DNA of 64,000 nt from Clostridium sp. 'White wine YQ' (GTDB lineage: Bacteria; Bacillota; Clostridia; Clostridiales; Clostridiaceae), in assembly GCF_028728205.1 (NCBI RefSeq), contig NZ_JAQYUU010000001.1, positions 1,562,082 to 1,626,081 of the forward strand, read 5' to 3'. How positions within the stretch are numbered: position 1 is the first letter of the stretch; each line of letters begins with the position of its first letter. The notes under the pieces are model-generated. The model ran no database searches. It saw only the letters and a program-made list of their open reading frames with translations, and had not been told where the DNA came from. Both the position numbers and the translations under genes were made by a program. Positions 43,129-52,760 of the stretch are shown in pieces.

Positions 43129-43827
43129 TTAATTTCCCTCCAACTTGTACCCTATTCCCCACAAAGTCTTTATATATTTTGGCTTTGATGGATCATCTTC
43201 TATTTTTTCTCTAAGCCTTCTCATATGAACATTAATAACATTCTCATCTCCAAAATAGTCATCATTCCAAACGAAACTGTATATTTGTGCTTTTGTAAAA
43301 ACTCTATTTGGATTTTTAATGAATAATTTAAGTATCTCAAATTCCTTTGATGTTAACTGAATAGACTCTCCATTTTTAGTTACTAGAAAATTTTCAAAAT
43401 TTATTGTAAGCTCTCCAAGCTTTGCTATATTGTCCTCTTCTTTATTTGTGGTAGACGAATATTTTGTTGCTCTTCTGATGGAAGCTTTAATTCTAGCTGA
43501 AATCTCAATCATTGAAAAAGGCTTTGCTATATAATCATCAGCCCCTAGACCTAACCCAATTGCTTTATCTACATCTGTATCTTTTGCTGACATTATTAAA
43601 ATTGGTACAGAACTCTTTTCTCTTATGATTTTCATAGTTTCCATTCCGTCTAATTTGGGCATCATTAAATCCAAAACAACTAAATCATAATTTTCTTTTA
43701 AGAATTTGGTTATTCCCTCTTCCCCATCATAAGCAGTATCTATATTAAAACCCTCTTTAGTCAAATAATTCTTAACCATATCACTAATGGATCTATCATC
43801 TTCAATAATTAATATTTTATTATTCAT
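43129..43827 (-). CDS. OmpR-family response regulator
   Basis: This 232-residue regulator has a receiver domain with acidic pocket IEDD near residue 8, phospho-acceptor in LVVLDLMMPKLDG (about D53), MSAKD and a conserved Lys in YIAKPFS. A winged-helix output domain follows (RRLREKIEDDP, YIKTLWGIGYKL). It is co-transcribed with the kinase gene directly after it and with a small membrane protein gene before it. It probably activates the ABC exporter genes downstream. Confidence 0.95.
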   Translation of the reverse strand: MNNKILIIEDDRSISDMVKNYLTKEGFNIDTAYDGEEGITKFLKENYDLVVLDLMMPKLDGMETMKIIREKSSVPILIMSAKDTDVDKAIGLGLGADDYIAKPFSMIEISARIKASIRRATKYSSTTNKEEDNIAKLGELTINFENFLVTKNGESIQLTSKEFEILKLFIKNPNRVFTKAQIYSFVWNDDYFGDENVINVHMRRLREKIEDDPSKPKYIKTLWGIGYKLEGN

Positions 43828-43864
43828 ATCTCACCATACCCCGCTTTATATTTAAAGTTTTAGT

Positions 43865-44251
43865 TTAGTATTTTTTAGTAAATGCTAAATCAAAAAAATA
43901 TATACCAAGTGCTAATGAAATTGATATTGAGAAAGATCTCAAAATATCAAATTTTTCTGGTCTAAAAAAATAATCAATAATACAGGATGTCCCACCAAAA
44001 ATCGCAGCCATCAATATAAATTTTATAAACCTTTTTTTTATTTCTCTTAATTTTAAATTCCTTATATTCATTAATGTTTTTATTATTAAATAGAAAACCA
44101 TAACAAATAAATAAACTATATATCCTATTACAATTATAATTGCACTTTTACTCTCTATGTTTTTACTTATTACCACAATAGTAGCTACTGACCATATAAT
44201 AAATACAATATACATTAATTTAATAATATTTTCTGATTTTATATTTTTCAA
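43865..44251 (-). CDS. Small four-helix membrane protein
   Basis: This 128-residue protein has four hydrophobic segments (about residues 10-28, 33-60, 78-98 and 103-125) with a basic cytoplasmic loop KLREIKKRFIK. I do not recognise a family. It lies 37 bp upstream of the response regulator on the same strand, so it is probably part of the signalling operon, perhaps as an immunity or accessory sensor protein. That role is inferred from position only. Confidence 0.75.
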   Translation of the reverse strand: MKNIKSENIIKLMYIVFIIWSVATIVVISKNIESKSAIIIVIGYIVYLFVMVFYLIIKTLMNIRNLKLREIKKRFIKFILMAAIFGGTSCIIDYFFRPEKFDILRSFSISISLALGIYFFDLAFTKKY

Positions 44252-44359
44252 GTTTTGCCCTCCTAATCAAGTATAAAAGTTATGATTTTTTAACTTATGT
44301 AAATTGTACCATATAATTACTTATTTTTAGATATATTTATTTACTCTTATAATAAAATA

Positions 44360-44386
44360 AGAGCCCTGCATATACTGCAAGGCTCT
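44360..44386 (-). terminator. Terminator of the first KimA-like gene
   Basis: AGAGCC-TGCA pairs with TGCA-GGCTCT with one mismatch. The minus-strand continuation is TATTTTATTAT. Confidence 0.75.
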
Positions 44387-44398
44387 CTACATAATATA

Positions 44399-46279
44399 TT
44401 AATTGTCGTTATCTAACTCACAAACATCATCATCTGATAAATGATATGGACAGGTAGAAACATTTATTTTTTTCTTTCTTAGTAGTGTCTCTCTTAAGAA
44501 GAAACCAGTATGGTTATGAAGTACTCCTCCCCACCATTCATGGGTTTCAAACTCAGGCAATATTACTGTAATTTTTTCATTATCTGTTGTTGCATCTGCA
44601 ATTTGATTTATATACTGTATTAAAGGTGTAACTACTGCTCTATATGGAGAATACTTCGCTACTAAAATTATATCTGTATCCAATAAAGCCCATCTAGCCT
44701 TCAATTTTTCTAAAGCCACTTTATCTGTAGATATATTTATAGCTATTACATTAGGACTTATACTTTGAGCATATTGAAGAGCCGTTAATGTTGCTTTATT
44801 TAAACTTGCAAGTGGCACAATAACTATATGCTCGAATTTCACTTTTAGATCAAAGTTTTTAAGCGAATCATTGTTTAATCTTAATCTACATGCAACACGG
44901 TCATAGTGATTATGTATGCTAATCATAACATATACAACTATAGGTAATGCTAAAATAATTATCCAAGCTCCTAAGAAGAATTTAACACATACTATAACAC
45001 CTGTAGTAACTAAGGTTATAAAAGCTCCAAAACCATTTATAACTGCACGAGAACGCCAACCGGCTTCCTTACTCTTCATCCAATGAATAACCATTCCAGA
45101 CTGTGCTAATGTAAATGATAAAAATACTCCAACTGAATATAATGGAATTAATAAATGAACATCAGCTTTAAATGCTACAACTAGGAAACAAGCTACAAAT
45201 GAAAGTGAAATGATTCCAGCTGAAAAACTTAATCTCTTACCTTTAACTGTAAATTGTCTTGGGGCATATCCGTCCTTACCTACAACGTACATTAGCATTG
45301 GAAATCCAGTAAATGCAGTATTACAAGCCATAAGTAAGATTATAGCTGTACTAAATTGTATAACATAAAACATTGGTCCATAATTAAATACACCATATGC
45401 TAATTGAGCTATTACAGTAGGTCCACCATCTTTAGGTATAACTTCGTAAAATCTTGCTAGTATTGAGCTTCCACCAAATATAAATAAAATTAATCCGGTA
45501 AGCAATACCATTACAATCTTAGCATTTTTTTGAGCTGGCTCTTTAAAGTTTGGTACTGAATTACTTACCGCTTCTAATCCAGTAAGTGCAGAACATCCTG
45601 AAGCAAAAGCCTTCATAATTAAGAATACACTTAGGCTTCCCATTCCTTTAGCAGACTCAGGATCTATAACTAATTGATGCGGCTCTATATGTAAAACAAA
45701 ATATTTAAATAATCCGTATAAAATCATAAATATCATACTTACAATAAATATATAGGTAGGTATACTAAACACCCTTGAAGATTCACTAATTCCTCTTAAG
45801 TTCATGATAGTTAAAACTATAATTAATGAAATTACAATTAAAACTTTATGTTCACTTAATCCAGAAAATGCCGAAGTTATTGCAGCAACACTGGCACTGG
45901 CACTAACAGCTACTGTAAGTATATAGTCAATTAGTAGTGCAGCTCCAGCAATTAATGCGGCTTTTGAGCCTAAATTTTCCTTAGCAACTATATATGCTCC
46001 CCCTCCATGAGGATAAGCTCTAATAATTTGTATATAAGATATAGTCAAAATTAATAGTAGCCCAACTATCATAAAGGAAGTCCAAGTTAGCCAGCTATAT
46101 GCCATAGCTCCAATAATTGGCACCAAAACCAATAAAATTTCTTCTGCTGCATATGCAACTGATGAAACAGCATCACTTGCCATTATAGCAAGACCAAAAG
46201 GAACATTATACTTTTCCTGAGCACCCTGTTCATTGGCTAAGGGTTCCCCTATAAGTATGTTCATAAACTTTTCAAGCAT
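44399..46279 (-). CDS. KimA-like potassium/proton symporter, paralogue 1
   Basis: This 626-residue APC-superfamily transporter has about 12 membrane helices and a C-terminal cytosolic UspA-like domain (from about 455). It matches KimA of Bacillus subtilis over its whole length, from MASDAVSSVAY (D36, Y43) through AYPHGGGAYIVAKENLG and SALTGLEAVSNSVP to the tail HNHTGFFLRETLLRKKKI and PYHLSDDDV. The membrane acidic residue D118 in LIDYILTVAVS, which I recall as functionally important in KimA (D117), is present. It should import potassium. Expression control by cyclic-di-AMP is known for KimA, but no matching riboswitch is visible upstream. Confidence 0.88.
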   Translation of the reverse strand: MLEKFMNILIGEPLANEQGAQEKYNVPFGLAIMASDAVSSVAYAAEEILLVLVPIIGAMAYSWLTWTSFMIVGLLLILTISYIQIIRAYPHGGGAYIVAKENLGSKAALIAGAALLIDYILTVAVSASASVAAITSAFSGLSEHKVLIVISLIIVLTIMNLRGISESSRVFSIPTYIFIVSMIFMILYGLFKYFVLHIEPHQLVIDPESAKGMGSLSVFLIMKAFASGCSALTGLEAVSNSVPNFKEPAQKNAKIVMVLLTGLILFIFGGSSILARFYEVIPKDGGPTVIAQLAYGVFNYGPMFYVIQFSTAIILLMACNTAFTGFPMLMYVVGKDGYAPRQFTVKGKRLSFSAGIISLSFVACFLVVAFKADVHLLIPLYSVGVFLSFTLAQSGMVIHWMKSKEAGWRSRAVINGFGAFITLVTTGVIVCVKFFLGAWIIILALPIVVYVMISIHNHYDRVACRLRLNNDSLKNFDLKVKFEHIVIVPLASLNKATLTALQYAQSISPNVIAINISTDKVALEKLKARWALLDTDIILVAKYSPYRAVVTPLIQYINQIADATTDNEKITVILPEFETHEWWGGVLHNHTGFFLRETLLRKKKINVSTCPYHLSDDDVCELDNDN

Positions 46280-46508
46280 TTTATAATACCCCCATAAGTA
46301 CTAGATATTTTTCATTAAAAATTTGTTTTAAATTTAGTTTTATAAAAAATTTATGCATCATATATTGTATTCCTAAATAAATCAAACTACATTTTAGCAC
46401 AAATAATTATAAATTGAAGTACTTGTTCACATTTTTATCAAAAATTTAAAGTTTATTCATAAATGATACAATAAATATATAAAACATATTTTATCTAGTT
46501 TAAAATTG

Positions 46509-47303
46509 TTATAGGGTTTCAAAATAGCACTTTCTTTTGTCATATCTAGAAATATACTTAAAACCACTTTCCTTTAAAAAATCATAAGCTATGCTAATTC
46601 CTTCTCCAACTCTCTCAAAGCTATGCGCATCAGATCCAACAGTAATTATTTTTCCACCTAATTCTCTATACCTTCTTACTATTTCTGATTTTGGCATATA
46701 TTCTTTTCTGTTCTTTAAAATAGAAGTATTTATTTCTATTCCCTTTCCCCTCTCGATCACTCTTTTTAGTATACAATCAATTAAATCTTCATAATTTTTA
46801 TATTCATATCTTCCATACTTATTCCATGCATATCTTTGCACTAAGTCTAAATGTCCTAGCACATCATATTCACTCTTATCGGCTACCTCATATAACTCTT
46901 TAAAGTAGTCTTCATACACCTTTTTTATATCGTACATTTCTAAATAGCCAATTATTCCAATATCGTCAATCCTATGTAGAGATCCTATTATAAAATCTAT
47001 ATCTTTATCTTTTATATATTCCCCTACTTCTTTTATATACCTGTGACCTTCTCCAACCTCTAATCCGATCTTAATTGATAATTCTGAAGATTCTTGTCCA
47101 TTATATTTGTTTACTTCTTCTATATAGTTATTATATTTTAAGTAATCATAGCTACTATCATTTTCATTCATACTTATATGCTCTGTTAAACATATCTCAC
47201 TTAATAAACTTTCCTTGGCTTTATTAAATATATTTTCAATTGCTTCTTTAGAATCTGGGGAAAAGCTTGAATGCACGTGATAATCTCCAAAGTATTTTTT
47301 CAT
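46509..47303 (-). CDS. Histidinol-phosphatase, PHP family (HisK type)
   Basis: This 264-residue PHP-domain phosphatase has the metal motifs in order: YHVHSSFSPDS, LTEHIS, IIGSLHRI, LGHLDLV and VGSDAHSF. The closest known function is histidinol-phosphatase, the penultimate step of histidine synthesis. No other his genes are nearby, so it may act on another phosphoester. ATG start behind AAGGAG. It is a single gene between two KimA-like genes. Confidence 0.88.
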   Translation of the reverse strand: MKKYFGDYHVHSSFSPDSKEAIENIFNKAKESLLSEICLTEHISMNENDSSYDYLKYNNYIEEVNKYNGQESSELSIKIGLEVGEGHRYIKEVGEYIKDKDIDFIIGSLHRIDDIGIIGYLEMYDIKKVYEDYFKELYEVADKSEYDVLGHLDLVQRYAWNKYGRYEYKNYEDLIDCILKRVIERGKGIEINTSILKNRKEYMPKSEIVRRYRELGGKIITVGSDAHSFERVGEGISIAYDFLKESGFKYISRYDKRKCYFETL

Positions 47304-47553
47304 TCTTTTTTCTCCTTCTTATGTTTATTTATGTTATCCATATTTTTATTATAAATCTATTTTAGTTATTGTTAAAGTTTGTCATTCCTCATGTATAAGG
47401 ATATTCATCTAATTTGCTTATACTATATTTGTTTTTCTAATGAAGCATAAGTAATAATATACTCTTCCTAACAATATATTGAGAATGAAAGACCGTTAAT
47501 TTTATATCAAAATACTTATTACATAAATCAAATTAAATGAAGGGGAGATATTA

Positions 47554-48108
47554 ATGAAAAAATTTTTAGGAATTGTTCTTACTTTAGGAATTGTTGCTTC
47601 ACTTGCAGGTTGTGGAAATAAAGCTGCGACCACCACCCCAGCTAAGGTAGACACAAGCAACATAAAAATGGGAAGAGTTGAGTATGCAGCGCATGGAACA
47701 AAATGTTTCACAGTTGCAGTGGTAGCTGTATCTGGAGATACAATAGTTGGTGCATCTATTGATGACTATCAATTTATGGGAAAAGACGTTGCAAAAGGAG
47801 TTCCTAATTCTGATAAGGACTTTGGGCTTCAAGGTTATAAAGATCCTAACATGGTTTTAGCTTCAAAGAAAGCTAATGCAAAATACTATAGTGACTTAAT
47901 GAAAGAAGAAGCTAAAGCTACAAAACCACTTGATGAATCTTATGCTGCTATAGAAAAATATGTAACTGGAAAAACTGTTTCTGATTTAGAAAAAACCCTA
48001 AAAGATAATGATAATAAGAAAATGGTAGATGCAGTAAGCGGAGCTACTCTTCAAGATACAAAAGGATATGTTACTGCACTTGTTGAAGCTGCAAAGGCTG
48101 CGAAATAA
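47554..48108 (+). CDS. Lipoprotein with FMN-binding-like C-terminus
   Basis: This 184-residue protein has a lipoprotein signal (MKKFLGIVLTLGIVASLAGC, lipidated C20) and a Thr-rich linker. Its C-terminus contains D159-A-V-S-G-A-T165, which matches the Dxx(S/T)GAT pattern where ApbE attaches FMN to Thr. Related flavinylated lipoproteins carry electrons outside the membrane. The repeated Lys/Ala-rich middle and SDLEKTLKDND helix are not diagnostic. No ApbE gene or Rnf/FmnA partner is nearby. Start behind AAGGGGAG. Flavinylation is inferred from the motif only. Confidence 0.75.
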   Translation: MKKFLGIVLTLGIVASLAGCGNKAATTTPAKVDTSNIKMGRVEYAAHGTKCFTVAVVAVSGDTIVGASIDDYQFMGKDVAKGVPNSDKDFGLQGYKDPNMVLASKKANAKYYSDLMKEEAKATKPLDESYAAIEKYVTGKTVSDLEKTLKDNDNKKMVDAVSGATLQDTKGYVTALVEAAKAAK

Positions 48109-48115
48109 AAAATTT

Positions 48116-48160
48116 AAGGACTATAGTATATTGTTAAGTTCAAATATACTATAGTCCTTT
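48116..48160. terminator. Bidirectional terminator
   Basis: AAGGACTATAGTATAT pairs perfectly with ATATACTATAGTCCTT over 16 bp and is followed by a T-run. It is shared by the lipoprotein gene and the convergent KimA-like gene. Confidence 0.9.
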
Positions 48161-48163
48161 TTC

Positions 48164-50032
48164 TTAATTAATTTCTCTTTCGCATACATCCTCATCTGAT
48201 AAATGATATGGGAATGTAGAAACAGCAATATTTTTATTCCTTAATAATGTTTCTCTAATAAAGAAGCTTGTATGATTATGTAAAACTTCTCCAAAACGTT
48301 CATGAGTAACAAACTCCGGAACAATTACTGTTATTCTTTCATTATCAGCAGCCGCATCTACAATCTGTTCTATATTTTTTAATAGCGGTGTTACTACTGC
48401 TCTAAACGGAGAATATTTCGATACAAGTAGAATATCAGTATCTAATTCACTCCATCTTTGTTTCAGTCTTTCCATAGCTTCTTTATCAGTGGAAATATTT
48501 ATAGCAATAACATTATCACTTATACTCTGCGCATATTGTAATGCTCCTATAGTTGCTTTATTTAAGCTTGCAATTGGAACTATTATAATATGTGTATATT
48601 TCACCTTTAAATCAACTTTCTTTAGGTTTAATTGACTTATACTTAAACGACAGGCAACTCTGTCATAGTGTGCTTTAATTTTTAATTGGACTAATATTAT
48701 AATTGGAATTAGGATTGCAACAATAAAAGCTCCTTCACTGAACTTCTCTACTAATATTATAATTGTTGTTAAGAAGGTAACTAAAGCTCCGAATCCATTT
48801 ATACATGCACGTTTTACCCATCCAGCACTTTTTTCTTTTCTCCAATGATTTACCATACCATATTGACCTAATGTAAATGATATAAATACACCAATAGCAT
48901 ACAATGGTATTAGTCTATGAGTATCTGCTTTAAATATAATTACTAATAGGCACGCTATAAAAGACAATGCTCCAATTCCAAAAGAAAAACTAAGTCTTTT
49001 ACCTCTTATAGTAAATTGTCTAGGAGCAAAGCCATCTTTACCTACTATATACATAAGCATTGGAAATCCAGTAAAGGCAGTATTGCATGCCATAAGTAGA
49101 ATTACTGCTGTACTAAATTGTATTACATAATACATAAATCCATTATGAAATATAGCGGATGCTATCTGTGATACTACTGTAGGACCATTTGTAATTGGTA
49201 CAGCTGTATAAAATATAGTAAGTACTGAAGTACCTCCAAATATAAAGAATATTAAACCAGCAAGCAAAATCATTACAGTCTTAGCACTTTTCTGGCTTGG
49301 TTCTTTAAAATTTGGTACTGAATTACTTACAGCCTCTACTCCAGTTAAAGCAGAACATCCTGAAGAAAATGCTCTTAATATAAGAAACAAAGTTAAATTT
49401 TCTGTAGCCTGTCCAGGAATAGAGTACATTGGTTCTGGATGGATATTTAATACAAAATACTTAAATAATCCATAAACAATCATAAAAATCATACTGAAAA
49501 TGAAAATATAAGTTGGTATTGCGAATATTTTTGATGATTCACTGATACCTCTTAAATTTAATATAGTTAGTACTATAATTATGCTTACAACAAATAGTAC
49601 TTTATACTCTGATAGACTACTAAAGGCAGAAATTATAGCATCAGCACCTGCACTTGCACTAACTGCAACTGTAAGTATATAACTAATTATAAGTCCTGCT
49701 CCTGCAGATAACCCAGCTTTAGTCCCTATATTTTCTGTTGCAACCTTGTAAGCTCCTCCCCCTTGAGGATACGCCCTAATAATTTGAATATATGAAATTG
49801 TTAATATAACTAACAATCCTATAATCATAAAGGATGTCCATGTCAACCACTGATAAGCTGAAGCACCTAAGACAATTAAAACAAATAGTATTTCTTGTGC
49901 CCCGTACGCTACTGAAGAAATAGCATCACTTGCCATAATTGCTAATCCAAAAGGAATGTTATACTTTTCACTACTTCCTTGCTCATTAGCTAAAGGCTCT
50001 CCTATCAGTAGATTCATAAATTTTTCAAGCAT
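48164..50032 (-). CDS. KimA-like transporter, paralogue 2 (D to S)
   Basis: This 622-residue paralogue has the same full-length KimA architecture: about 12 helices plus the C-terminal UspA-like domain ending PYHLSDEDVCEREIN. D36 and Y43 (MASDAISSVAYG) are kept, but the acidic residue aligned with KimA D117 is Ser (S117 in LIISYILTVAVS). Sequence and residue pattern are closest to paralogue 3. A change of substrate or loss of proton coupling is possible. ATG start behind GGGGG. It is monocistronic. Confidence 0.87.
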   Translation of the reverse strand: MLEKFMNLLIGEPLANEQGSSEKYNIPFGLAIMASDAISSVAYGAQEILFVLIVLGASAYQWLTWTSFMIIGLLVILTISYIQIIRAYPQGGGAYKVATENIGTKAGLSAGAGLIISYILTVAVSASAGADAIISAFSSLSEYKVLFVVSIIIVLTILNLRGISESSKIFAIPTYIFIFSMIFMIVYGLFKYFVLNIHPEPMYSIPGQATENLTLFLILRAFSSGCSALTGVEAVSNSVPNFKEPSQKSAKTVMILLAGLIFFIFGGTSVLTIFYTAVPITNGPTVVSQIASAIFHNGFMYYVIQFSTAVILLMACNTAFTGFPMLMYIVGKDGFAPRQFTIRGKRLSFSFGIGALSFIACLLVIIFKADTHRLIPLYAIGVFISFTLGQYGMVNHWRKEKSAGWVKRACINGFGALVTFLTTIIILVEKFSEGAFIVAILIPIIILVQLKIKAHYDRVACRLSISQLNLKKVDLKVKYTHIIIVPIASLNKATIGALQYAQSISDNVIAINISTDKEAMERLKQRWSELDTDILLVSKYSPFRAVVTPLLKNIEQIVDAAADNERITVIVPEFVTHERFGEVLHNHTSFFIRETLLRNKNIAVSTFPYHLSDEDVCEREIN

Positions 50033-50262
50033 ATTGTTATACCCCCGTTAGTATTGAATAATTTTCTTTAAATTAAATGTTAATAATTTAAAGTTTACGA
50101 ATTGTTCATTTATGTTTGAAAAGACCTAGACATAATTCTATCACATTTTCTTTGAAAATCATCTAAATTTTTTCTTAATTTATTAAGTTTTGATTAATAA
50201 TTGAATAAATTAAGGACTACAAGTGAATTTTCTCGATAAATTCACTCATAATCCTATTATTT

Positions 50263-52131
50263 TTATTCATCATCAGGTTCACAAACATCTGCTTCAGTTA
50301 AATGATATGGATATGTTGCAACCACTATATTATTTTTTCTAAGCAAAGTCTCCCTTAAAAAGAATCCTGTATGATTATGTAAAAAACTTCCCCACCACTC
50401 ATGAGTTTCAAATTCAGGTAAAATCACAGTAATCCTTTCATTTTCTGATGCTGCATTTGCCATTTTATCTAAATAATCTAAAATAGGTGTTACAACTGCT
50501 CTAAATGCAGAATATTTAGCTACTAATAAAATATCAGTATCAAGTAAGGCCCATTTATTCTTTAGTTTTTCTAAATCCTCTCTATTTGTTGATATATTTA
50601 AAGCTATTACATTAGAACTCAAACTCTGAGCATATTGAAGAGCTCCTAATGTTGCACTATTTAAACTTGCTAGAGGGACAACTACTATGTGATCATACTT
50701 TGCTTTTAAATCAATATTCTTTAAAGATGCCTTAGTTACCCTTAACCTACAAGCTACCCTATTATAATGAGCTTTAATTCTTAACTGAATTAAAATTATT
50801 AGTGGAATTAAAATTGCAACAATAAATGCTCCTTCGCTAAATTTTTCGACTAATATTATAATTGTAGTTAATAAAGTTAGAAAGGCACCAAACCCATTAA
50901 TAATTGCACGTTTAATCCACCCATTTTCCTTGTCTTTACGCCAGTGATTTACCATACCATATTGACCTAGTGTAAAAGATATAAATACACCAATAGCATA
51001 TAATGGTATTAATCTATGTGTGTCTGCTTTAAATATAATGACTAAAAGGCATGCTACAAATGACAATGCCCCTATTCCAAAAGAAAAACTAAGTCTCTTA
51101 CCTCTTACGGTAAACTGTCTTGGTGCAAAACCATCCTTTCCTACTATATACATTAACATTGGAAACCCTGTATATGCAGTATTACACGCCATTAGCAAAA
51201 TTACAGCTGTACTAAATTGAATTAAATAGTACATAAATCCATTATGAAAAATAGCATAGGCTATTTGAGATATAACTGTCGGTCCATTTTGTAACGGTAC
51301 TGCTGTATAAAATATAGTAAGAATTGATGTTCCTCCAAAAATAAAAAATATTAACCCTGCTAATAAAATCATTACAGTTCTTGCACTTTTTTGGCTAGGC
51401 TCTTGAAAGTTTGGAACTGAATTACTTACTGCCTCCACTCCAGTTAAAGCCGAACATCCTGAAGAAAATGCTCTTAATATAAGAAATAAAGTTAAGTTTT
51501 CTGTAGTCTTATTAGGAATAGCGTATAGTGGTTCAGGGTGGATGTTTAAAATGAAATACTTAAACAAACCATATACAATCATAAAAATCATACTAAAAAT
51601 AAATATATAAGTGGGTATAGCAAAAATTTTTGAAGATTCACTTATACCTCTTAAATTTAAAATAGTTAGTATTATAATAATAGTTACAACAAAAATAACT
51701 TTATATTGAGATAAGCCACTAAATGCAGAGATTATTGCATCAACTCCAGCACTCGCACTAACTGCTACAGTGAGTATGTAACTTATAATTAATCCAGCTC
51801 CAGCTGATAACCCTGCTTTAGTGCCTATATTTTCTGTTGCAACTTTATAAGCACCTCCACCTTGAGGATATGCTCTGATAATCTGTATGTATGAAATAGT
51901 TAATAAAATCAATAAGCCAATAATCATGAATGAAGTCCAAGTTAACCATTGATATGCAGTTGCTCCTAAAACAATTAAAACGAATAGAATCTCTTGAGCC
52001 GCGTATGCAACTGATGATATAGCATCACTTGCCATAATTGCAAGACCAAAAGGAATGTTATACTTTTCATGTGCTCCTTGTTCATTAGCCAAAGGTTCAC
52101 CTAGTAATATATCCATAAACTTATCTAACAT
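50263..52131 (-). CDS. KimA-like transporter, paralogue 3 (D to S)
   Basis: This 622-residue paralogue is very close to paralogue 2, with D36 and Y43 kept and S117 in place of the acidic residue. The N-terminal GEPLANEQGAHEKYNIPFGL and the PLYAIGVFISFTLGQYGM helix show recent duplication. It ends PYHLTEADVCEPDDE. ATG start behind TTGGAGG. It is monocistronic. A weak hairpin (AGTGAATTT/AAATTCACT, 50222-50246) lies downstream. The three paralogues point to a high demand for potassium or related ion control under different conditions. Confidence 0.87.
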   Translation of the reverse strand: MLDKFMDILLGEPLANEQGAHEKYNIPFGLAIMASDAISSVAYAAQEILFVLIVLGATAYQWLTWTSFMIIGLLILLTISYIQIIRAYPQGGGAYKVATENIGTKAGLSAGAGLIISYILTVAVSASAGVDAIISAFSGLSQYKVIFVVTIIIILTILNLRGISESSKIFAIPTYIFIFSMIFMIVYGLFKYFILNIHPEPLYAIPNKTTENLTLFLILRAFSSGCSALTGVEAVSNSVPNFQEPSQKSARTVMILLAGLIFFIFGGTSILTIFYTAVPLQNGPTVISQIAYAIFHNGFMYYLIQFSTAVILLMACNTAYTGFPMLMYIVGKDGFAPRQFTVRGKRLSFSFGIGALSFVACLLVIIFKADTHRLIPLYAIGVFISFTLGQYGMVNHWRKDKENGWIKRAIINGFGAFLTLLTTIIILVEKFSEGAFIVAILIPLIILIQLRIKAHYNRVACRLRVTKASLKNIDLKAKYDHIVVVPLASLNSATLGALQYAQSLSSNVIALNISTNREDLEKLKNKWALLDTDILLVAKYSAFRAVVTPILDYLDKMANAASENERITVILPEFETHEWWGSFLHNHTGFFLRETLLRKNNIVVATYPYHLTEADVCEPDDE

Positions 52132-52250
52132 ATGATTACCTCCAAATACTTTAATGATGCCCTAACTCAAACTAACTTTTTAAATAATCATTTATGTTAT
52201 TTTAACCTAAATAAAAAAAAACATAAGTAAATGGAAATTTTCAAAAGAAA

Positions 52251-52280
52251 AAAATCTTTAGAAATAATTCTAAAGATTTT
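52251..52280 (-). terminator. Terminator of the PTS IIB gene
   Basis: AAAATCTTTAGAA pairs with TTCTAAAGATTTT over 13 bp. On the minus strand it is followed by TTTCTTTTGA. Confidence 0.85.
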
Positions 52281-52292
52281 ATATTAAAAATT

Positions 52293-52604
52293 TTATTTTT
52301 TTTGTACCAAATCCAATGCTTGATCAATTAATTTATCAGCTCTCATTCTTCCGTAATCAAACATGTCCATAATAGCTACTGGAATTTCTTTATTAATACA
52401 TACATTCTCTATTTGCTTAATTTTAAATCTAATCTGTGGTCCAACTAAAACCACATCAATATTCTCTAAATGCTTCTCAATTTGAAATTCTGAAAATGCA
52501 TTAACTGAAATATCTAATTGCCTTTCTTTTGCAGCCTCTTTCATTCGAAATGCCAGTATACTAGAAGACATTCCTCCAGCGCAAACTAATAGTATATTCA
52601 CCAT
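52293..52604 (-). CDS. PTS IIB component, lactose/cellobiose type, orphan
   Basis: This 103-residue protein has the IIB fold with phospho-cysteine C8 in LLVCAGGMSSSIL and VVLVGPQIRFKI. IIB passes phosphate from IIA to the incoming sugar during uptake. No IIA, IIC or glycosidase gene is nearby, so it either completes a transporter elsewhere or has a regulatory task. The phospho-site is intact. Start behind GAGAGGAAGAGG. Single gene with its own terminator. Confidence 0.9.
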   Translation of the reverse strand: MVNILLVCAGGMSSSILAFRMKEAAKERQLDISVNAFSEFQIEKHLENIDVVLVGPQIRFKIKQIENVCINKEIPVAIMDMFDYGRMRADKLIDQALDLVQKK

Positions 52605-52725
52605 AAACCTCTTCCTCTCAAAACAACATATATAAATTTTATATTTTCAAAGAATAAATGTCAATGTTTACATATTCTTCTTGTAGCTACATTTTTTTGT
52701 TATTTTCATACTTTAAGATATTAAA

Positions 52726-52760
52726 ACTGTACAATAGCTTAATATAAATTATTGTACAGT
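52726..52760 (-). terminator. Terminator overlapping the DUF1659 stop codon
   Basis: ACTGTACAATA pairs with TATTGTACAGT. The right arm includes the end of the coding region. Confidence 0.7.

Noticed and set aside
40264..43827. Lantibiotic biosynthesis cluster
   Set aside because: The exporter and two-component system are of the immunity/resistance type, but no precursor peptide or modification enzyme is encoded nearby.
42192..43827. Link between the ABC two-component system and the orphan kinases at 6.4-9.9 kb
   Set aside because: The response regulator has its own adjacent kinase, and the domain types differ, so there is no sequence reason to pair them.
46280..46508. Cyclic-di-AMP (ydaO-type) riboswitch before the KimA-like genes
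   Set aside because: Known for kimA in Bacillus, so I looked upstream of all three copies. The regions are plain AT-rich sequence without the conserved paired core.
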